Assembly: GCA_016748015.1 (NCBI GenBank)
Contig: JAAOMT010000176.1
Span: 234,434 to 298,433 of the forward strand
Origin: Geosiphon pyriformis
Lineage: Eukaryota > Glomeromycota > Glomeromycetes > Archaeosporales > Geosiphonaceae
DNA length: 64,000 nucleotides
Reading direction: 5' to 3'
This document shows positions 23,716-36,190 of this stretch, in pieces. Made by a program: the position numbers and the translations under genes. Below the pieces are notes generated by a model. It made no database searches. It saw nothing but the letters and a program-made list of their open reading frames with translations, and was not told the DNA's origin. Every line of letters begins with the position of its first letter. The first letter of the stretch is position 1.

Positions 23716-23779
23716 AGAAAACACAAAAAACCAACACTCAACTTAACCAACCAAAACAGCCAACAAACAATGAATTCGG

Positions 23780-25104
23780 AAAACTACAACAATCTCAAAC
23801 AATATTTGGAAACATTAACAATCCCAACAAATTGGTCTCTAAATAAAAAACATTGACTACAACAACAAGCCAAACAATATTTTCTACACAACAACATTAT
23901 TTATCATCGAAATTTTAAAAACCCAGACAAATCACTCAGATTAATACAAAAACAAGAAAAAGAGACTATATTATATAACATGCACTCAGATTCTTCATCA
24001 GCACACTTTGGAAAAAACAGCACCACCCAAAGAACACTAGAATACTACTTTTGGCCTCGAATGAAAAAAGACATTCACGAATATGTCAAATCTTGTGATA
24101 GTTGTCAAAAAAGAGAAAGAACACACCCTACTGAACCATTAAATTCAATCAAAGTTGGACAACCCTTTGACTGAGTTGGTATCAATTTAGTCAGACCACT
24201 ATCTATCACCACTCAAGAAAACCATTATATTGCAGTAGCTGTAGATTATCTTACTAAATGGCCTGAAGCCAGAGCCATTCAATGAGCAGATGCAAAATCA
24301 GTGGCAAATTTCATCTATGAAGACATTATATGTAGACATGGATGTCCAATTGAACTTTTATCTGATCAGGGGACACACTTTGTGAACAACCTGATACAAA
24401 AAATTTGTGAACGATTCAATGTCAAAAGACCTCTGTCTTTGTCCTACCATCCACAAACAAACAGACTTGTGGAATGTTTTAACAGAACATTGTGTGAGTC
24501 ATTAGCCAAAGTTTCAACTGATTTTGAGCAAGAATGGGATATCTTTATTCCATCAGTATTACTAGCATACAGAATACTAAAACAAGATACCACAAAACAC
24601 ACACCATTTGATTTAACTTATGGAAGAACAGCAATATTACCAATTAGTTTCACAGTAGAAACATACCCAGCACAACCAATCAATGAAAACAATTTCCAGA
24701 AAATGCTTCAACAAAGAGCCTACACACTTCTCAGCACATTGAAAAGAAAACAACGAATAGCAGCCACCCATATTAAACACTCCCAAACTCAACAAAAAGA
24801 ATGGCATGACAACAAATTGCCTTCAGTTACCAATGATTTTAAAGTTGGAAACAAAATTCTCCTACACAGAACTAAAGCTGAAAAACAATGGAGTGGAAAA
24901 TTTGAAAATAAATGGGATGGACCATTCTTTATCTATGAAATACTAGGCAATAGATCATACAAGTTAAGACTTGATAACAAAATGCTAGCAAAAGTTGCAC
25001 ATGGAGATTATTTAAAATACTATCATTCCAGAAACAATTCTGAACCATTAATTCCACAAATTGGTACACATTCCCCTTTAGTCAATCCCAAAGATATTCC
25101 CTGA
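23780..25104 (+). pseudogene. G1 integrase with GPF module
   Basis: The open part 24301-25104 is preceded in the same frame by an HHCC zinc finger (H...H then CDSCQKRE) at about 23980-24115. The first catalytic Asp reads Asn (VGINLV, family VGIDLV), preceded by a TGA where Trp is expected. The second Asp (LSDQGTHF) and Glu (RLVECFN) are kept. The C terminus has WDGPFFI, the GPY/F module, and no chromodomain. With the first Asp lost, strand transfer should be abolished in this copy. Confidence 0.88.
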
Positions 25105-25340
25105 AACTTAGAACCAATAATTGTCATTGAACAACCTTTCAACTTGAACACTTAATTTAATATTACTAGTTATTCCCTTATAATTTAAAAATAATTTCAC
25201 AAAAACAAAACAAAACAAAACACTAAAAGACAAAAATAACATAAAAATCCACATACCAAAAATAATCTCAATCTATTTTTTTTACTCAAATTTTTATAAT
25301 AACTATCCCTCAAAATATTCAACAAATATCTCAAAAATTA

Positions 25341-26018
25341 ATGCTAGCTTTAAAAACAATACCCAAATTATCTATTACTATTACAGGAAAACATATTAAT
25401 TATACCCAAACAGAAATAGTTGCCAATTTAGCCCCAAATTCACGAAATTATCACCTCTACAAAAAGAACACAAGAAGTTACTCTGGAATTCATCTACCAG
25501 AACTCTTGAAGCTTGCTTTAAGAGAAAATTTAATGTTCATTTCTATTAGTATTCCACCAAATGCTACTATTCAACAAAAAATTCAACTGTGTCTTAATGA
25601 AGAAAACCATGACTATACTCCAATATATAGATATTTCTACATTGGAAAAACACTTCATGAACAAAAATGGGAGCTTACAGCAGCAAACTTTACAAAAGAA
25701 ACTATTCAAAAACAACTTCACAATGAATTCAAAACAACAGCTGGACCTACAAACAGTCACTATAAACTAAGAGCTGCTCTTAAACTTTATAACCTATTCC
25801 ACACCTGTAAAAACGTCCTACAAAACCCAATTTTACAACCTTTGAAGATTCAATACATTGAAAAGCTCACAAAACTGAAATTTCAACAATTTTCAGACCA
25901 AATTTCTTTAATAATTTTGGATTATTATCTGGAAATTACAGACAGTACTTGGACTTCGATGAAGCTCAGTCTTGAGGAGGAGATTATGTTACCAGACAAA
26001 ATTAGAAATATTATTTAG
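25341..26018 (+). CDS. G1 3' accessory ORF, function unknown
   Basis: An intact 225-codon frame (ATG 25341) lies between integrase and the 3' LTR, in a different frame from the integrase, and ends 32 bases inside the LTR. It begins MLALKTIPKLSITI, is rich in Lys, Asn, Thr and Leu, and has no signal peptide or membrane segment, so it is not a conventional env. The C-terminal half looks helical (YIEKLTKLKFQQFSDQISLII). G2 has a decayed homologue (about 31710-32330), and G3 an ORF whose end (NQIGKITNAQFEELQNKI) resembles that stretch. It is the only unbroken frame of G1. Confidence 0.6.
   Translation: MLALKTIPKLSITITGKHINYTQTEIVANLAPNSRNYHLYKKNTRSYSGIHLPELLKLALRENLMFISISIPPNATIQQKIQLCLNEENHDYTPIYRYFYIGKTLHEQKWELTAANFTKETIQKQLHNEFKTTAGPTNSHYKLRAALKLYNLFHTCKNVLQNPILQPLKIQYIEKLTKLKFQQFSDQISLIILDYYLEITDSTWTSMKLSLEEEIMLPDKIRNII
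25974..25986 (+). other. Polypurine tract of G1
   Basis: GAGGAGGAGATTA sits directly before the 3' LTR and would prime plus-strand DNA synthesis. It overlaps the accessory ORF. Confidence 0.65.
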
Positions 26019-26956
26019 CATGAAATTATCTTTATAATTCCCATCATTAATTAGTATATATCATCGTTTTAAATTATCACTTATTACATTAGCAAAATGT
26101 CCAAAATTATCATTTAATTAATAACTCAATTTGTATATAACACAAATGTAACCTAATTGCAATAATTAATCATGCAATACCCCGAATTATGTAACATTCA
26201 AAAAGTTCACCGAAATTTGTAGAAATTTGCTGAAATAATTGATAGTTTACCGAAATATCTAATAGTTCACAGAAATAACTTGTAGTTTGCTGAAATGTAT
26301 CTTTAGTTCAGCGAAATTGTAGAAAATAGCAAAGTTCAAATTCATAGAATAGTGTTATGACAAGTTGTATAAAAGAAAAGCTTCTCTTTTCAAGGAAATG
26401 TATTTTACTTTAGATTTATCTCTTAGAACTGTTCCTATATACACAAAAAGAAATAAATATTAAATAATTCGAAAAACCAAATTTTTTAATTATTGCACTT
26501 GAAAAATCCCCAAAACCCAACTAACATTTCGAAATTGATTAGCTACCAATTTCAGTAAACTGTTAGTGACTTCAGGCCTGGATAGAAAATGTTTTCCTTG
26601 ATAAAATTCTATTTCTTTTACATTTCTTTTATTTTTCTTTTCTTTTCTTATTACAATCATTAGGGTAGCCTACAGACAAAATTCTTGTAAAAAAGTTGAC
26701 TTTCACAGCAAAATAACTACACATTTTTAGTGAGCTTTTAGATGAGCAATTCCTGGGAAAGAGTTGACATTTACTACAATGTAACTACATAAAGTAACTG
26801 GCTATTCTACTTATAAGCCCAGCAAGTTCAAATTATAGAAGATAATTTGAAGATAAATTCAGTTACTGGAGGTTCAACCACATTCAGAAAATGTGAATTT
26901 ACAACAAACAGGCATCAACAACATTTAGGAAAAGAGACCAAAAACCTCCAATAACA
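25987..26956 (+). repeat. 3' LTR of G1
   Basis: The LTR is 970 bp and matches the 5' LTR end to end with the same six-motif array and TATAAAAG (26368-26375). The last bases TAACA are followed by the CAAT duplication. Confidence 0.92.
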
Positions 26957-29001
26957 CAATCCAAGGCTTGATACTGAACCTTAATTTAGTTTCCATAATA
27001 AAAGATACTATATTACCAGAATTTACATGCCAATACACAATGTCTACTTGTTTTGCAGAAACATTGATACTGTGAACATTACACACAGCAAACTTTTATG
27101 TCAAACCACTCATTGAAACAAAAAAAAACATCAGAAAATCCAAGCTAGCATACAACTGATTTAACTTTACCAAAACTAAATTTACAGAGACCTTAAGAGT
27201 TACAAATTTTGACTCCAAACTGCCCATCTTAACTGTTAGAACTTTTGAACTAGTAGGACCCAAAGCTAAAACATTAGAAACAGCATGAGATGGAGATGAA
27301 AAGGCTAATTCAGAACTATCCAAAACCATGTCTTGGCCCAAATCCAAACTGACAGTCATTGGAACAGCTGAAACATTAGAATAAGAAAGGAGAGCCAGGG
27401 GCACCAATTCCACACCACTTAATTTTTGCACAATACCAGAAACTTGATTTACTAAGAGCTCCAGAGAACATTCCAAAGAGGCCAATTGATCATTCAAAGC
27501 TGAATTATGAGCCAAAACAAGAAGAAGATCACCACCCAAACCAGAGATATTAATGGGGAGAACCAAAACCAAAACCAGAACCAGAACCAAGAGAAGAGCC
27601 ATCTAAGGCCAATTTGAGTAAGACTATCTGAGCCCAAGACTTGTTTCCAAAGGCAGCAGGACAGGAAATTGAAACACACTTTTTAGCATATAATTTAGCA
27701 AGTTGAAAGTGAGTATCTTCCAAGACAACTCTTTTATAAGATCTTTGGGAAAATGGAACTAACACATTTAAGGAGTCACACTTAAGAGCAGAATGTCCAA
27801 AACTACCACACCTTTCACAACAAACCAGATCTATCTTAGCTTATGAAAGTCTAACACCACCAAAAATTGGCTTCATGTGAAATATAGATTCCAAGTCTTT
27901 ATCTGAATTAAAACCAACCACAGCACAGCAAATCCAGTTGTCAGTAACAAGAGACCAATTAATAACACATGTTTTTCTATCAGCCTTTTCTAACAAAATT
28001 TCTAAATCATGAGCTGTTGTTCCTATAGGCAGAGTAAACAAAAACACCCTAAAGTGATCCCTAAACATTTAAGTATTCCAATCTCCCACAGTCATAGCCA
28101 TACACACTAAGTCCTTTCCAATAAGGAATGACTATCTTGATGCAAGATGCTCTGTCTGCTCCAATTTGGCAAATTCTACTATTGCTTTCTGCCACATCCC
28201 AATTAGCTGAATCTTGATCAACTTAATATCACCAAATTCAGATACTGTGACAACGATCATCTCTTTTAGCATATTTATGAGAATTTCTTTGATTACTATA
28301 ACCTAATTTAAATAAATTCCTTGTTTCTTGAAATTGTTGTTTATGATAATCCCCTTCTCTCTGGTCAATAATATAGCCTTAATCAGGCTCTCCTCAAAAG
28401 TAAATGTCAATTAGATAATCTCTTCAAATTTTAAGAGGGTAGTGGCCCTCCCAAAACCATTGATTGTTAAAAAAAAATTTTTGATGAGTTGGGTTTTTGC
28501 CGTCATTAATTTTTTTTTCACAGCTGAGAGATTAATGTCTAAAGCGAAAGATTTCCTAACTGAGACCTTCACCTGAGTCTTAATGATTTTGAAGTCGACC
28601 CACTTTTTATCTAGAAATATTAAGAGGCGAGAGAGAAAAGATACTTCTATATTATCATCCATATCAAAGTTAGGAGAACCAAGTGGAAAACCAAAAACAG
28701 CACTAGTATTAACACACTTTACTTTAGAAGTGTTGGCAGCCAAATTCAGAAGAGATCTAACATTGATGCCAGTTATATTAGTACCTTTTTCATTATTAGA
28801 CAGACTATCCACATTAGAAAATACATTGTCACCAAGCTCAAACTTGTTCAAAGAGATATTTTTTTTGTCACCAGAGTATTTAATATTTCCAAGCACAACT
28901 TTCTTCTTCTGCAAAAAGGAGCCATCTACAGAATCATGAAAAGCACCCTTTGGTGCCTTCTTCTTAAACATATTGTTACTAGAAGCAGCCTCCAAGTTCA
29001 C
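26957..29001 (-). pseudogene. LINE B ORF1 and start of ORF2
   Basis: ORF1 starts at ATG 29001 (MNLEAASSNNMFKKK...) and is open to 28411. It then continues in pieces: 28068-27841, with ETLLEKADRK-like sequence matching copy A, and a Gly/Ser/Phe hexamer repeat near 27560-27590. An A9 run near 27120 shifts the frame at the end. The CAATGAGT junction with ORF2 is kept near 27101. The endonuclease start follows and is cut at 26957-26960 by element G1. Copy B keeps the Trp that became TAG in copy A ORF1. RRM and knuckle regions are recognisable but damaged. Confidence 0.72.
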
Positions 29002-29126
29002 AAAAAAAGGTTATTAGAAAGAGAAATTGTGAAATACTAACAAGGAAAAAATAAAAAAAACTTCTTCAGAAAAGTGCTTTTTGAGGATTTGTAGATGTAA
29101 AAGAGAAAGAAGTTTTTTAAATTCGA

Positions 29127-30785
29127 TTATAAAATATTTTATTAAGAAATAATTATTATAAAAAATAGCTAAATTATATTATTAGTTAATTAAATATAAT
29201 TAATATATATATAATTACAATTTATATTAAAAGAAAAAATTAACAATAAAACTATTAAGATTAAAGTTAAATAATTATTTAATTAAATAAAATTAATTTA
29301 ATAAAATTCTATTTATTATTATTAAATACAATTATTATATTATAATAATAATTATTTATTTTACAAAATAACCAAAAATTAAAGTTATTAAAAGAATTAA
29401 TATAACAAAATTTATATAAATTTATTCAAAAAAATTGTTATTATATTTAAATACTTTTTTTGTTAATAATATTTTAAAGTAAAAAAACTATTATTATTAT
29501 TATATTATTGATAATTTAATAAATTAATTAAATATTATATAAAGTATTTAAAATTAACAATAAAAATAAAAAAATTTTTATGTTATTAATTTTATTTGTT
29601 TATTAAACAATAAAACAAAATATTATTTAATTAATATTATTAATAAAATTAAAAGTTTTAATATATTTAAAAAACCAATAACAAAAATAATATTTGTAAA
29701 CATATTTCTAAAAAAACATATAAATTAATAAAACTTTAAAATAAAAAATAATAATTAATACTATTATTATAATTAAATATAATACATTAATGAATAATAA
29801 AAGAAAATAGTATTATATAACAATAAAATTAATAAAAAAGTAATTCAATTTTAATGAATAAATTAAATTAATAAAAATTTAATATGTGAAATTAATCTTA
29901 TAAATATTTCAATTGTTATTTTTTCTAAAAATAACAAAAAATCTAAAAATAGAAAAATAGTTTATACTATTAATAAAAAAAAATATATTAGCAATTTAAT
30001 TAATAATTAAATTAATAATTAAGTTAATAACTAAATTAATAATTACATTGTTAATTATATTAACAACTAATTCTAAAAATAAAATGGCTAATTAATAATA
30101 TTAGTAATTAACACATATAATTAACTATAATTAAGTAATTAAATAAAGCTAAAAAATAATAGTTTTAATCATAATACTATAAAAACAATACAAAAAAAAC
30201 ACAATAAATTATTAGATAAATTAATTAAATATAAAATTAAAAACAAAATATTTTTATATTACATTAAAACAAAAAACAATAAAACAAAAAATTTAATTTT
30301 AAATAAAATAAAATATTTTATATTTATTAAATACTTAATAATAAAGCATATAAATTACAATTAAAAAACAAAATTTTAAAAAAACAGCATAAAAATTATT
30401 TAAACTTGTATTATTTAAATTAATTAATATTAATTTAAATATTATAATCAAGTATATAAATATTATTAATCAAATTAAATAAGATTTTATAAAATTTAAA
30501 ACTAATATAATTATTAAATATATTTTTTTTAAGTTTAATAAGTAAAATTTAAACACTATTTAATATAATATATTAAATTAAATAATCTAAACTAAATATG
30601 AATTATGCTTTTATTATATATAACTAATTACTTAAACTAATTAAAATAATATTATATTTCTATGTAGACAGAAATCATATTATTAATATCAAAAAAAACA
30701 AACACAAAATTCATGTGCTAAAACTAATACTAAAAGTTTTAATTATATTAAGTAATTTAACAATATTTTATAACAGCACAATTAG
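29127..30785. other. AT-rich spacer with a 12-bp minisatellite
   Basis: About 1.6 kb of A/T sequence between LINE B and gypsy G2. At about 30001-30072 a 12-bp unit (TAATAATTAAAT) repeats about six times with drift. No coding or LTR similarity is seen. Confidence 0.6.
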
Positions 30786-31705
30786 TATTATAAGTCTTTT
30801 TTTTAAATGTGATTAATATTTGTTTACTGTTAATTTATGTTTTTTGAAAGCAGTTAAACCTCTAATAACTGAATTTATCTTCAAATTATTTTTTATAATT
30901 TAAACTGCTGGGGTTATAAGTAAAATAGCCAATTTTATGCTAGTTATTTTATGTAATTATTTTGTAGTAAAAGTCAACTCTTTCTCAAAAATTTTTCATC
31001 TAAAAGTTCACTAAAAATATATAGTTATTTTGTGGTAAAAGTTAACTTTTTTATTAGAATCTCATCTGTAGATTATCTTAATAATTATATTAAGAAAGAA
31101 AAAGAAATAAAAAAAATGTAAAAAAATTGAAATTTTATTAAGAAAATTATTTTCTATTCAGGCTTAAAGTCACTAATAAATTATTAAAATTAATAGCTAA
31201 TTAATTTTAAAATATTAATTGAATTTTGGAAAATATTAAGTATAATTATTTTAAAAATTGGTTTTTGAAATATATTTTTATTTTGAATTGTATTAATAAA
31301 AATAAATTTAAAGTAAGATATATTTTTTCACAAAGAAAAGCTCTTTTTTTATATAACTTATTATAGTACTAATTTATAAACTTAAACTTTTTTCTTTGCT
31401 ATAATTTTAACAAACTAAAAATATATTTCAGTAAATTACAAGTTATTTCGATAAATTATTAACTATTTTGGTGAATTATCTATTATTTTGGCAAATTTTT
31501 GAATATTACATAGTTTGAAGTATTGTGTAATTTAATCACTCTAATTTTTATTATACAAATTGGGTTATTAATTAAATAGTAATTTTTAATAATTTTAATT
31601 AACTAATAAGTAATAATTTAAATAATGATAATCTATGTTAATTAATAATAAAAATTATAAAAATAATTTTATGTTAATTATTGGCTAAAATTCTATTGGT
31701 AACAT
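30786..31705 (-). repeat. 3' LTR of G2
   Basis: Aligns along its length with the reverse complement of the G1 LTR, from TATTAT (TGTTAC in G1) to GGTAACA at 31705. The 20-bp-spaced motifs can still be seen, with drift, at about 31430-31515. Confidence 0.85.
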
Positions 31706-34700
31706 AATTTTTTCCTTAAAATTAAGCTCTGTCAAAGTCCAAGTACTACCTGTAATATTGAGATAGTAGTCCAAAATAATTAAAGTAATTTGGTCTAAAA
31801 ATTGTTAAAATTTTAGTTCTGTGAGTTTGTCAATATATTAAATCTTTATTGGTTAAAGTATTGAATTTTGTAGGATGTTTTCACAAGTATTAAATAGGGT
31901 ATAAAGTCTAAAAACTGTTTTAAGCTTGTAACAAATATTTGTTGATCCAGCTACTGTTTTGAAATTGTTGTAAATTTGTTTTTGTATAGCTTCAGGAGTG
32001 ATATTGGTTGTTTCAAGTTCTAGTTTTCGTTCATAAAATGTTTTTCCAATATAAAAATATCTAAAAATAAGAGTATATTCATGTTTTATTTATTATGACA
32101 CAGTTAAAGCTTTTGTTGAGTTGTGGTATTTGGTAAAATATCAATAGAAGCAAATAAAAAATTTTTTTTTAAAGTTTGCTTTAAAAGTTTTGGTAATTGA
32201 ATTCCAAAATAACTTTTTGTATTTTTTTTATAAGAATGATAATTCTAAGAATTGTTTACTACTGGTGTTATAGTTTTTTTTTGAGTATAATTAATTTAAC
32301 TTTCATTAATTATTATGGATAGATTAGAAAGTGTTTTCAAAATTAATATTAATTTTTGGAATATTTGTTAAATATTTCGAAGAATAATTATAATAAAAAT
32401 AAGTAAATTAAGAGTGAAATTTGAAAAATAAGAAATATTTTTGGATAAAGTTTTTTTATATTTTTGGTTATGAATTTTTTTTGTAATTATTTACTATTTT
32501 TGTTTTCATATTTATATATTATTATTAAAAAATATATTATAATAACATTAAATTAAATGTTCAGATTTGGTTATTGTTTTATAATAATTATTGATTCTAA
32601 ATTTCAGAAAATATTTTCAGAATTAATTAAAGAGAAATGTATACTAATTTGTAAAATTAATGATTCAGAATTGTTTTTGAAATAATAATGTTTCAATCAA
32701 TTTTCATATACAACTTTTGTTAGAACTTTGTTATTAAGTCTTAATTTGTATAATTTATTATTTAAAATTTCATAAATATAAAATAGTTTATTTCATTTAT
32801 GTTTAAATTTTTTACTTTATTGTTTTTCAGTCTTAGTTCTATATAAAAAAACTTTGTTTTTAACTTTAAATTTGTTGATAACTAATAATAAATTGTTATT
32901 ATGCTATTTTTTTTGTTAAGCTTAAAAGTGTTTAATATGAATAACTGCAATTTGTTATTTTTTTTCTAAAATGCTTAAAAAGATATAAACTTTTTATTGA
33001 AATATTTCTTAAAAATATTTTTTTGTAATAGATTGTATTGAATATGTTTTTACAGTAAAATTAATTAGTAGTATTGCTGTTTTTCTATAAGTAAGATCAA
33101 ATAGTATGTGTTTCATAGTATTTTGTTTTAGTGTTTTATATGTTAATAACACTAATAAAATAAAAATATTTCAATTCTGTTTAAAATTAGTTAAGACTTT
33201 GGCTAATAATTCACATAATGTTCAGTTAAAATATTTTAATTATCTATTTATTTAGGAGTAATAGAGTAATGATAAGGATCTTTTAACATTGAATTGTTTA
33301 CAAATTTTTTGTATTAAGTTATTTACAAAGTGTGTTTCTTAATTAGATAAGAGTTCAATTGAACATTTATATCTACAAATAATGTCTTTATAAATAAAAT
33401 TTGCCACTGATTTTGCATTTTTTTTATTGAATAGCTCTGGTTTTGGGTCATTTGGTAAGATAATTTACTACAATTGCAATATAATAGTTTTTTTGAATAA
33501 TAATAAGTAGTAATCTAACTAAATTGATTTTTATATTGTTAAAAAGTTGTCTAACTTTGATTGGCTTTAAAAGTTTAATCAGATGAATTTCTTCTTTTTT
33601 TTGACAACTATTACATGATTCTATATATTGTTAAATGTTTTGGTACATGTATAACTAAAAATAATATTTAACTGTTTTTTGAATTGTATTATTTTTTCTT
33701 AAGTATACTAATAAAAAATCTGTGTACATATTGTATAAAATATTTTTTTTTATTTTGTTAGACTAATTTGAATAGATTTGTTGGGTTTTTGTAATTTCAA
33801 TAATAGATTTTGTTATAGTGAATAAAATATGGCTTTATTTGGTTTTGTAATTAGTGTTTTTCAATTGAAGACCAATTTTTTGGCATGTTAAAAGTTTTTA
33901 AATAGTTTTTGATGTTGTTGTAGTTTTTGGAATTCATTATTTTGTTACTAATTTGTTTATTGAGTTGTTAGATTGTTGATATAAATTTTAATATTGGCTT
34001 ATTTTGGAAAGATTATTAATGTTTATGTATAATTTTCTTGATTTGTGGTATACAATATATTTATAATTGGCTAGAAAATTAGTTTATTGGGATTGCTTTG
34101 TACTAAGTTCAAAGTTTTTTTTGTTGAGCTATTTGAGACCAATATTATTAATAATAATATCGAATTGAAATCCATTTCTGAAATATTGCTAAAAATGTTT
34201 GAAAGTTCAGATAATGGCTATTGCTTTTAATTCAGTTGAATCATATTTGAGTTTTGTTGGCTTGAGTGTTCTACTGACATATGTAATTACTTACTTATTG
34301 CCATTGTCATTTAATTATGATAAAATGATACCAAAAGCTATATGTGAAACATTAGTAACTAACTGGAATCTTTTGCTAAAGTTAGAATAAGCAAAAATTG
34401 GAACAGTAATAAGTTTTTCTTTGAGAGTATTGAATATTTGTTGTTGAGTTTGTGTTCACATCCTTATTGGTTAGATAATTGAGTGGTTTGGTAATTTCTG
34501 AAAATTTTTTGATGAATTTTTGGTAATAAAAGACTAATCCTATGAATTCTCTTAGTTTTGTAGTATTACAAAAAACTTAAAAGTTTTTAACAGCACTAAT
34601 TGTTTCTGGATTGAGTTGAACTCCATCTTTGCTAATAATATGTCAAAAGAAAATCAAACTTGTTTCTCTTAAGTGACATTTTTTAATGTTTAGTTTTAAT

Positions 34701-35789
34701 TTTACTTTTTGTAATTGTTGAAAAACTTTCTACAGGTAAATCAAATAAGCTTCAAAACTTAAAAAGTACACATTAGTATTATTAAGATAGACAACTACTG
34801 ATTGCCATAAAAGTTTTTTATAAACAACATTCACAAGTCTTTAGAATATTGTTAATATATTGCAAAGTCCAAAAAACATAACATTAAACTTGTAGTTTCT
34901 TTTTTGTATAGTAAATACTGTTTTAAGATAGTTTTTAAGATTTATTTCAACTTGCTAGTATTTGTTTTCTAAGTCTAAAGTTAAAAAGAACTTGGCTTTT
35001 TCAAGAGCATCTAACATATTGTTAATTCTTAGAAGAGTATAAGCATCTCTAATTATTATATTATTCAATTGTTAATAATCAACACAAAATCTGATTTTTT
35101 CGTTTTTTTTTTAACAAAAACTATTGATGAGGCCCATAGACTTTTTAATAATTAAATAAAACTATTATTAAGCATTTGTTGCACTTTTTCTCTAATAAAT
35201 TAATGGCTGGTAGATAAAATTTAATATGTTTAATGATGTTTTGGTGAAGTATTTTTTGTGTGAATTTAATGTTAAACAATATTAATTTTTTCTAAGTTAT
35301 TATTGTCTTTTGCAAATATATCAGCATATTTGACAATTAGTTGTTTTAATTATCTTTATTGTTGGAATTCCAAGAGACTTATATTGATTCAAAAAAGTTT
35401 CTCTTCTATTATGTGATTGTTTTCAATAGTGGAACTGATATTTGAGTTTAAAAGTAGTGTGTATTTTACAAATTTGATGAAATTAAAAACAATTTGAAGA
35501 GTTTTTTCTTAAAAGATATTACTATATATAATTTCAATTTTTAATTTATTTAATAAAATAATGAGGTGTTTGTTAAAATTTTAAAAAATAATCTGAAATT
35601 TTTTCATTTTTTTTAGAATATAAACATTTAAAATTAAGATTTTATGCTTTAAACAGATTTGTTTATTTAATTTAAAGATTTATTAGGTGGTAATAGGTTT
35701 TAAACAAATGTAAATTTTGTAATATTTTTTAAATGATAAGATAGTAATTGGTTGTAAAAGTCAAAAAATCTGGTAAGATTTATTTTGTG

Positions 35790-36190
35790 CCTTAAGAGTT
35801 ATGTTTACTGGAACTGTGAATTGTTTAGTTAAACCAAAACTTTGGGTTCCTCTGTTATTTTTGTCTAATTGTTCTTTTTGATTGACTGGTTGTAAACTCA
35901 AAATGTTAATTAAGACTAAGTAAATTACTTAGACAATTTTTTTAGTATGCTTTATCTTAAATGACTTTTCTGTTTTATTTTGTAACATAATTGTGATGTC
36001 TTTGGTATATCCTGTATTTATAACTTCCTTTAATATTAATTTTTTTGTTTGCCAATAATAATTGGGAAGCAATTTGAACTATTGCTTTTGGTAGTATTTC
36101 AAAAATAATTCTAAGATTGATTTTTGTTAAAGACTTGAATTAAAAGATTAGGATATTTTTGTTTGAATATTATAAGTCATATTCAACATT
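35790..36190 (-). pseudogene. G2 dUTPase-like remnant
   Basis: The reverse complement at about 35800-35855 reads RGTQSFGLTKQFTVPVN, matching motif V and the following residues of G1. Flanking sequence aligns with motifs I-IV but is broken. It confirms that the domain belongs to the whole family. Confidence 0.65.

Larger units (their letters stand above)
17075..26956 (+). mobile_element. Ty3/gypsy LTR retrotransposon G1 (family I), complete with target duplication
   Basis: The element is 9,882 bp with two LTRs (17075-18055 and 25987-26956), both beginning TGTTAC and ending TAACA. A 4-bp target duplication CAAT (17071-17074 and 26957-26960) lies in the LINE B endonuclease. Order inside: tRNA-primer site, gag with zinc knuckle, protease, Cys-rich module, dUTPase-like domain, RT-RNase H, integrase with GPF motif, a separate 3' ORF, and a purine tract. 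RT before integrase makes it Ty3/gypsy (Metaviridae). The polyprotein has stops at several Trp, Gln or Arg positions and at least two frameshifts, so it cannot move by itself. Confidence 0.93.
12402..29115 (-). mobile_element. LINE retrotransposon copy B, full length, split by gypsy element G1
   Basis: This is a second copy of the same LINE family, minus strand. Its 3' end is at 12402-17074 (9-T tail at 12402-12410) and its 5' part at 26957-29115. Removing the 9.9-kb gypsy insertion leaves about 6.8 kb, matching copy A. The candidate target duplication is TTTAAATTCAA (12391-12401) against TTTAAATTCGA (29116-29126), 10 of 11 identical with one transition. Copy B is more AT-rich and has more stops than copy A, so it is older. 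Confidence 0.88.

Noticed and set aside
27096-27602. Frame with a long Leu/Val repeat near its start (LVLVLVLVL), resembling a signal peptide
   Set aside because: It is caused by a hexamer repeat and a frameshift in LINE B ORF1; the repeat is not a membrane segment of a real protein.
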